A DNA stretch of 27,503 nucleotides from positions 1 through 27,503 of the forward strand of contig CAYFIR010000094.1 of NCBI GenBank assembly GCA_964343195.1, in the 5' to 3' direction. Position 1 is the stretch's first letter, and each line of letters starts with the position of its first letter. A program made the translations under genes and the position numbers. Below, piece after piece: positions 23,297 through 27,503 of this stretch. Under the pieces are notes generated by a model. That model had not been told where the DNA came from. It ran no database searches and saw only the letters and a list, made by a program, of their open reading frames with translations. Source of the DNA: CAYVAP01 sp964343195. GTDB taxonomy: Bacteria; Bacteroidota; Bacteroidia; J057.

Positions 23297-24139
23297 CTAC
23301 TCCCACCAATCCCCAACTACCTGCCCATCCCAGCCTTTCTCAGCATACTTCGGACTGGGCATAAATTCACCTGCGCCGATGTCCAGGTCTCCGGCTTCGG
23401 GGATGCGATAATCGCCCCAATTGGCGGGTCTGCCGCGGTCTGGGCCATAGCCGCTCCAGGTGCCGGTGAACTGATGGTTCAGATATCCATCCGAAATGAA
23501 CCCCATGAGGCCATACTCGGGCTGTCCAGCCTTTCGCAGCATGAAGCTGGAGACAAAGGTTCCCTCAAACTCTCCCACATGGCGCTGGGTGCTGTCTTCG
23601 AAGAAATGGTAGGTTCCGGTGAGCACTCCAAAACGTGCCTCGTGGGGATCGACGAGGTAATCAGCTTTTCCGTGGTAAGGCAAGGTAAACTCCTGCACTC
23701 CCGTGACTATCAGTTCTCCCGTAAAGTCGCAGATATTGCCCTTCACCATGCTTTTGCCGGTTACCAGGTAGCGCAGTGAATTTACCTCATCCTGCCGGAC
23801 ATCGGACAAGTGCATGTACAGCCGCTGCTTATCCTGGCCGATGTAGCCCAATGGCTCCGCACGCTCTAAGCGATTCAGTGGCAAATCTCCAGGGAATGTC
23901 TCCGTCGTCCAGATGGGGGATAAATTCAGATCGGCCAGCTCCTCTTCGAAATTCCACCTGGCTTCATAGCGATCGCTGAATTGATACTCCAGAAAGCCCT
24001 GCATGCGCGCCAGCGACTCCGAATCGTTGAGAGCAACCATAGCAAAGTCTGCATCTGAAGACAGGCCGCTTTGGGAGGTCTCCGACTCTCCGCAGGCGAA
24101 AAGGAAAAGCAGAGGAAGCAGGAAGATGGTGTGTTTCAT
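23297..24139 (-). CDS. Lipoprotein with a C-terminal module duplicated downstream
   Basis: A 280-residue lipoprotein: MKHTIFLLPLLFLFACGESE, with lipobox LFAC and C16. The start at 24139 is chosen over a six-codon-longer frame because it opens the signal. Residues about 25-130 are mixed helix/strand (ALNDSESLARMQGFLEYQFS). The middle (130-225) is a beta-rich domain (GNICDFTGELIVTGVQEFTL, FGVLTGTYHFFEDSTQRHVG, GEFEGTFVSSFML) like a small calycin- or lipoprotein-type barrel. The last 50 residues (RPANWGDYRIPEAGDLDIGA to DWWE) recur, detached, at 22580-22759. It heads an apparent operon with the HEAT-like gene. No family is recognised. Confidence 0.78.
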   Translation of the reverse strand: MKHTIFLLPLLFLFACGESETSQSGLSSDADFAMVALNDSESLARMQGFLEYQFSDRYEARWNFEEELADLNLSPIWTTETFPGDLPLNRLERAEPLGYIGQDKQRLYMHLSDVRQDEVNSLRYLVTGKSMVKGNICDFTGELIVTGVQEFTLPYHGKADYLVDPHEARFGVLTGTYHFFEDSTQRHVGEFEGTFVSSFMLRKAGQPEYGLMGFISDGYLNHQFTGTWSGYGPDRGRPANWGDYRIPEAGDLDIGAGEFMPSPKYAEKGWDGQVVGDWWE

Positions 24140-24421
24140 GAACTGGCAGGTTGACATCTATCAGGATTTGGCACTGAATGTAGAGAATTTCCAAAACCTA
24201 TCCCCTGGTAAAAGTTTCTAAATTGTACCAAAAGTCAGGCTTCCATTCAATATTCCTCCCCAACTTTTTCCCATATCTTTGTTTGGTAAAGACCGCGACA
24301 CTGTCGGAAGCCAGACCATTTCATTGCGAGACCTGTGCTGAGCGAAGCCGAAGTAAGCAAGACAAAAGTAAGGTGATCAAGGGTGATCCAGGTGAACAGT
24401 GAACACTTCGACCACCCAGAT
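24140..24421. other. Intergenic region between divergent lipoprotein and oxidoreductase genes
   Basis: No gene is seen in about 280 bases. It should contain both divergent promoters. Short direct repeats (GGTGATC, GGTGATCC, GGTGAAC, GTGAAC) occur at 24372-24405, and an imperfect CCGCGACA/TGTCGG hairpin near 24294-24308. Confidence 0.4.
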
Positions 24422-24446
24422 CAATTACGAATCACGAATTACGAAT
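24422..24446 (+). repeat. ACGAATT-type short repeat at the oxidoreductase start (left copy)
   Basis: Three units of the form TTACGAAT / TCACGAAT in a row (CAATTACGAATCACGAATT, then ACGAAT); the last unit contributes the A and T of the start codon at 24445. The reverse complement of a closely similar sequence lies just after the gene (27393-27418), so the gene is bracketed by inverted copies. Confidence 0.55.
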
Positions 24447-27387
24447 GCCCACCGATATCCAATCCAAGCTCAACATCCTCCAGGCCTCCCTCGACGGGGA
24501 ACTGCACCACAGCCACATGATGCGGGCGCTTTATGCCACCGACGCCTCCGTTTACCGCGAGATGCCACTGGCGGTGGCCATGCCCAGGCATAAGGCCGAC
24601 ATCAAGCAACTTATTCTCTTCGCCAAAAACGAAGGGCTTTCCCTCATCCCCCGTGCGGCGGGCACCTCGCTGGCGGGACAATGCGTAGGCGATGGCATCG
24701 TGGTGGATGTGTCGAAGTTCATGACCGAAATCCTGGAAGTGAATGCCGAGCAAGGCTGGGTGCGCGTGGAGCCGGGCGTGATTCGCAATGACCTGAACCA
24801 TTACCTAAAGCCCCATGGACGATTTTTTGGGCCGAATACTTCTACCGCCAACCGCGCCATGATCGCCGGTATGGTGGGCAACAATTCCTGCGGCTCCTAC
24901 TCCATTGTCTATGGCACCACCCGCGACCACGTGATGGAGATTGAGGCCATCCTGAGCGACGGGTCAGAGGTTACGTTTGGAGAATTATCGGTCGAAGAAT
25001 TTCATGCGAAACGGCAGCAACTCGACCTGGAAGGCAAGCTCTACCAGCAGGTGTGGGAGGAACTCTCCCAACCAGCAGTCGCTGACGAAATCCGCGCCCA
25101 GTTTCCCAAGCCGAGCATCCACCGCCGCAATACCGGCTACGCCGTGGACGTGCTGCTGGAAATGGAGCCTTTTGGCGGAAAGGAGCCCTTCAATTTCTGC
25201 AAACTCATCACCGGCTCAGAGGGAACCCTGGCCTTCATCACCGAGATCAAGATCCACGTCGATCCCCTGCCGCCTACGCACATCGGGTTGGTTTGTCCGC
25301 ATTTCACCTCGGTAGCCGAGTCCCTCAAGGCCGTACTGGTGGCTATGCGCCACGCTCCCCGCGCGGTAGAACTCATGGACAAAGTCATCATGGACTGCAC
25401 CAAGGGCAACCGCATGTATTCTCAGGATCGATTCTTCCTGGAGGGCGATCCGGAGGCGGTGCTGGTTATCGAGGTAGGAGGCGAAAACGAAGAAGAGGTA
25501 CAGGCTGGGTTGAGGGTGATTGAAGAAGATATGCGAAGAGAGGGCCTGGGCTATGCATTTCCACAGGTCTTGGGTCCTGGCATCAGCCGCGTATGGGGCT
25601 TGCGCTCAGCGGGTCTGGGCTTGCTGGCCAATGTCCCCGGCGACGCCAAAGCCGTCGCAGTAATCGAAGACACGGCGGTAGAGTTGCAGGATTTGCCCGC
25701 CTACATCGATGAGTTCACCGAGATGATGGCGGGATTTGGGCAAAAGGCAGTGTACTATGCCCACGCCGGAGCGGGGGAACTGCACCTGCGGCCCATTCTG
25801 GATTTGAAGGAGAAAAAAGACCGGGAACTTTTCCACGAAATTGGAGAGACGACGGCCCGGCTGGTCAAGAAATACGACGGTTCGCTCTCAGGCGAGCACG
25901 GTGACGGGCGTGTCCGGGCCGAGTTCATCCCCCTCATGATCGGCGAGCAAAACTATGCCCTGCTCAAGCGGCTCAAGCAGACCTGGGACCCGCAAAACCT
26001 CTTCAATCCCGGCAAGATCGTCGATGCGCCTCCGATGAACAGCTCGCTGCGCTACGACGAAGACCAGGAGACGAAGCAGTTCGATACCCTGATGGATTTC
26101 TCCGACACCGACGGCATCCTGCGGGCGGCGGAGAAGTGCAACGGCTCCGGCGACTGCCGCAAGACCCACCTTTCGGGCGGCACGATGTGCCCCAGCTACA
26201 TGGCGACCCGCTCCGAGCGGGACACCACCCGCGCCCGCGCCAACATCCTCCGCGAGGTCCTAACCCGCTCGGAGGACGAAAATCCATTCGCCCACAAGGA
26301 CATCAAGGAAGTGATGGACCTCTGCCTGAGTTGCAAAGGCTGCGCGTCAGAATGTCCCTCCAACGTCAACGTGGCGACCCTAAAGGCTGAGTTTTTGCAC
26401 CAGTACTACCAAAAGCACGGGGTGCCCCTGCGCAGCCGCGCCATCGCCAACATCGGCAAGCTCAATGGCCTTGGCTCCATCGTGCCGGGACTGACGAATT
26501 TTGCTCTGGGCAACAAACTTACCAGCGGAGTCCTCAAGTCGGTGTTGGGCGTCGCACCCGAACGATCCTTGCCCCTTTTGCACAAGAAAACCCTGGCTAA
26601 ATGGTACAAGCAAAACGCTACTCAACTGACTGAAACCGCCCGAAAATCGGGCCTCAAGGGCAAGGTCTATTTCTTCAACGACGAATTCACGCAGTTCAAC
26701 GATGTCGAGATCGGCATCAAGGCGCTGGAGTTACTGGCACGCCTGGGCTACGAGGTGGAGATTCCAAAACATGAGGAAAGCGGGCGGGCCTACCTGTCCA
26801 AAGGATTGCTACGCGAAGCCCGCAAAATGGCCATGTACAACGTCAATGCGCTGGGGGATCTGGTCACGGAGGAAACACCCCTTGTTGGGGTGGAGCCCTC
26901 GGCTATTTTGGGTTTCCGCGATGAATTTCCCCGTCTGGTGATCCCCGAGCTGCGCGATACTGCCGTAGAACTGGGCAAGCATGCCCTGACCCTGGAGGAG
27001 TTCCTATTCCGGGAGATGGAAAAGGGGCTGATTACACCGGATCACTTCACCGAAGCACCGCGCAAGGTGCTGCTGCACGGGCACTGCCATCAAAAGGCGC
27101 TTTCGTCGCTCACTCCGACTCAGCAGTTGCTAACCTTACCTTCGAACTACGAACTGGAAACCATCCCCTCAGGCTGCTGCGGCATGGCAGGTTCCTTTGG
27201 CTACGAAAAGGAGCACTACGACCTTTCCATGCAGGTCGGTGAACTGGTGCTTTTCCCAGCCGTTCGTGAGGCAGAAGCTGAGACCATCATCGCCGCCCCT
27301 GGTACCAGTTGTCGCCATCAGATCGCGGATGGGACAGGAAAGAAAGCGAAGCATCCGATAGAAGTGTTGTGGGAGGCGCTGGGGTGA
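24445..27387 (+). CDS. FAD-binding / (Fe-S) oxidoreductase fusion, YdiJ-like
   Basis: A 980-residue enzyme joining an FAD-linked dehydrogenase to an Fe-S electron-transfer part. The FAD-binding type 4 domain covers about residues 40-240 (PRAAGTSLAGQCVGDGIVVD; NNSCGSYSIVYGTTRDH). The FAD oxidase C-terminal domain covers about 270-535 (YYAHAGAGELHLRPI; SLSGEHGDGRVR). A ferredoxin-like part follows with C565 and C571 in CNGSGDCRK, then MCPSYM, and a second motif C627-x2-C630-x2-C633-x3-C637-P. A CCG-type cysteine-rich domain closes the protein (GHCHQKA with C881; SGCCGMAGSFGYE with C911 and C912). Order and size match E. coli YdiJ (about 1018 residues), reported to oxidise D-2-hydroxy acids such as D-2-hydroxyglutarate; the exact substrate here is not certain. 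It lacks the separate GlcE/GlcF layout and stands alone. Confidence 0.92.
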   Translation: MPTDIQSKLNILQASLDGELHHSHMMRALYATDASVYREMPLAVAMPRHKADIKQLILFAKNEGLSLIPRAAGTSLAGQCVGDGIVVDVSKFMTEILEVNAEQGWVRVEPGVIRNDLNHYLKPHGRFFGPNTSTANRAMIAGMVGNNSCGSYSIVYGTTRDHVMEIEAILSDGSEVTFGELSVEEFHAKRQQLDLEGKLYQQVWEELSQPAVADEIRAQFPKPSIHRRNTGYAVDVLLEMEPFGGKEPFNFCKLITGSEGTLAFITEIKIHVDPLPPTHIGLVCPHFTSVAESLKAVLVAMRHAPRAVELMDKVIMDCTKGNRMYSQDRFFLEGDPEAVLVIEVGGENEEEVQAGLRVIEEDMRREGLGYAFPQVLGPGISRVWGLRSAGLGLLANVPGDAKAVAVIEDTAVELQDLPAYIDEFTEMMAGFGQKAVYYAHAGAGELHLRPILDLKEKKDRELFHEIGETTARLVKKYDGSLSGEHGDGRVRAEFIPLMIGEQNYALLKRLKQTWDPQNLFNPGKIVDAPPMNSSLRYDEDQETKQFDTLMDFSDTDGILRAAEKCNGSGDCRKTHLSGGTMCPSYMATRSERDTTRARANILREVLTRSEDENPFAHKDIKEVMDLCLSCKGCASECPSNVNVATLKAEFLHQYYQKHGVPLRSRAIANIGKLNGLGSIVPGLTNFALGNKLTSGVLKSVLGVAPERSLPLLHKKTLAKWYKQNATQLTETARKSGLKGKVYFFNDEFTQFNDVEIGIKALELLARLGYEVEIPKHEESGRAYLSKGLLREARKMAMYNVNALGDLVTEETPLVGVEPSAILGFRDEFPRLVIPELRDTAVELGKHALTLEEFLFREMEKGLITPDHFTEAPRKVLLHGHCHQKALSSLTPTQQLLTLPSNYELETIPSGCCGMAGSFGYEKEHYDLSMQVGELVLFPAVREAEAETIIAAPGTSCRHQIADGTGKKAKHPIEVLWEALG

Positions 27388-27392
27388 GTTGA

Positions 27393-27418
27393 AATTGGGA
27401 ATTCGTGGTTCGTGATTG
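27393..27418 (-). repeat. ACGAATT-type short repeat after the oxidoreductase (right, inverted copy)
   Basis: Read on the minus strand this is CAATCACGAACCACGAATTC, closely similar to the plus-strand repeat at 24422-24446. It begins six bases after the gene's stop codon. The remaining bases to the window's end (27419-27503) show no feature. Confidence 0.5.
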
Positions 27419-27503
27419 AGGTTCTGGATAGGCTTCATTAGCAAATACCATACTCCTAGACAATTATCGCATCGGGGCTTCGATATTGCTTTTTAGCGTG
27501 TCT

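Overview
The window looks like a chromosomal segment from a free-living member of the Bacteroidota, most likely a Saprospiria/Lewinella-type bacterium. This is inferred from the gene families: a T9SS type A C-terminal sorting domain, a TonB-dependent receptor with an N-terminal carboxypeptidase-regulatory-like domain, a DUF5117/DUF5118-type zinc metalloprotease, a TPR-CHAT protein with signal peptide and C-terminal membrane anchor, pyruvate phosphate dikinase, and many lipoproteins. Promoter-like boxes fit the Bacteroidota TTG...TAnnTTTG pattern. No rRNA, tRNA or CRISPR array was seen.

Layout. 0.3-2.8 kb: secreted zinc metalloprotease (+). 3.05-5.8 kb: ppdK (+). 6.2-8.55 kb: TonB-dependent receptor (+). 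8.58-12.23 kb: an A+T-richer accessory island in which four direct copies of a repeat of about 320 bp alternate with small signal-peptide or lipoprotein genes and with cut-off C-terminal gene pieces. One piece carries a clear HExxHxxGxxH metallopeptidase tail that overlaps the next gene by ATGA. 12.4-15.5 kb: TPR-CHAT protein (+). 15.9-17.0 kb: outer-membrane-type protein (+). 17.07-17.28 kb: a MITE-like element with an 8-bp target duplication. 17.3-18.3 kb: SIMPL-domain protein (-). 18.5-20.1 kb: two-gene (+) operon with a membrane protein and a secreted protein. 20.2-22.4 kb: Uma2-family protein and T9SS cargo protein (-). 22.45-24.14 kb: a lipoprotein, a HEAT-like small protein and a second, detached copy of the lipoprotein's C-terminus (-). 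24.4-27.4 kb: YdiJ-like FAD/Fe-S oxidoreductase (+).

The most interesting part is 8.58-12.23 kb. I read it as a degenerate, repeat-spaced array of toxin-tip remnants with putative periplasmic immunity proteins, perhaps orphan immunity cassettes. The repeat is itself a nested inverted-repeat structure. It usually lies just downstream of a stop codon, which superficially recalls integron cassettes, although the repeat is much longer than an attC site. The 22.58-24.14 kb locus has a comparable logic: domain, small A+T-richer gene, duplicated domain. These functional readings are inference; the repeats, fragments, overlaps and duplications are directly visible.

A second theme is small non-coding repeats. 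There is a family of GGTATGGAGG/CCTCCATACC imperfect palindromes (five copies, one of which has become the N-terminal coding sequence of a secreted protein), ACGAAT-type repeats on both sides of the YdiJ-like gene, and a strong inverted repeat ending exactly at the start codon of the CHAT gene.
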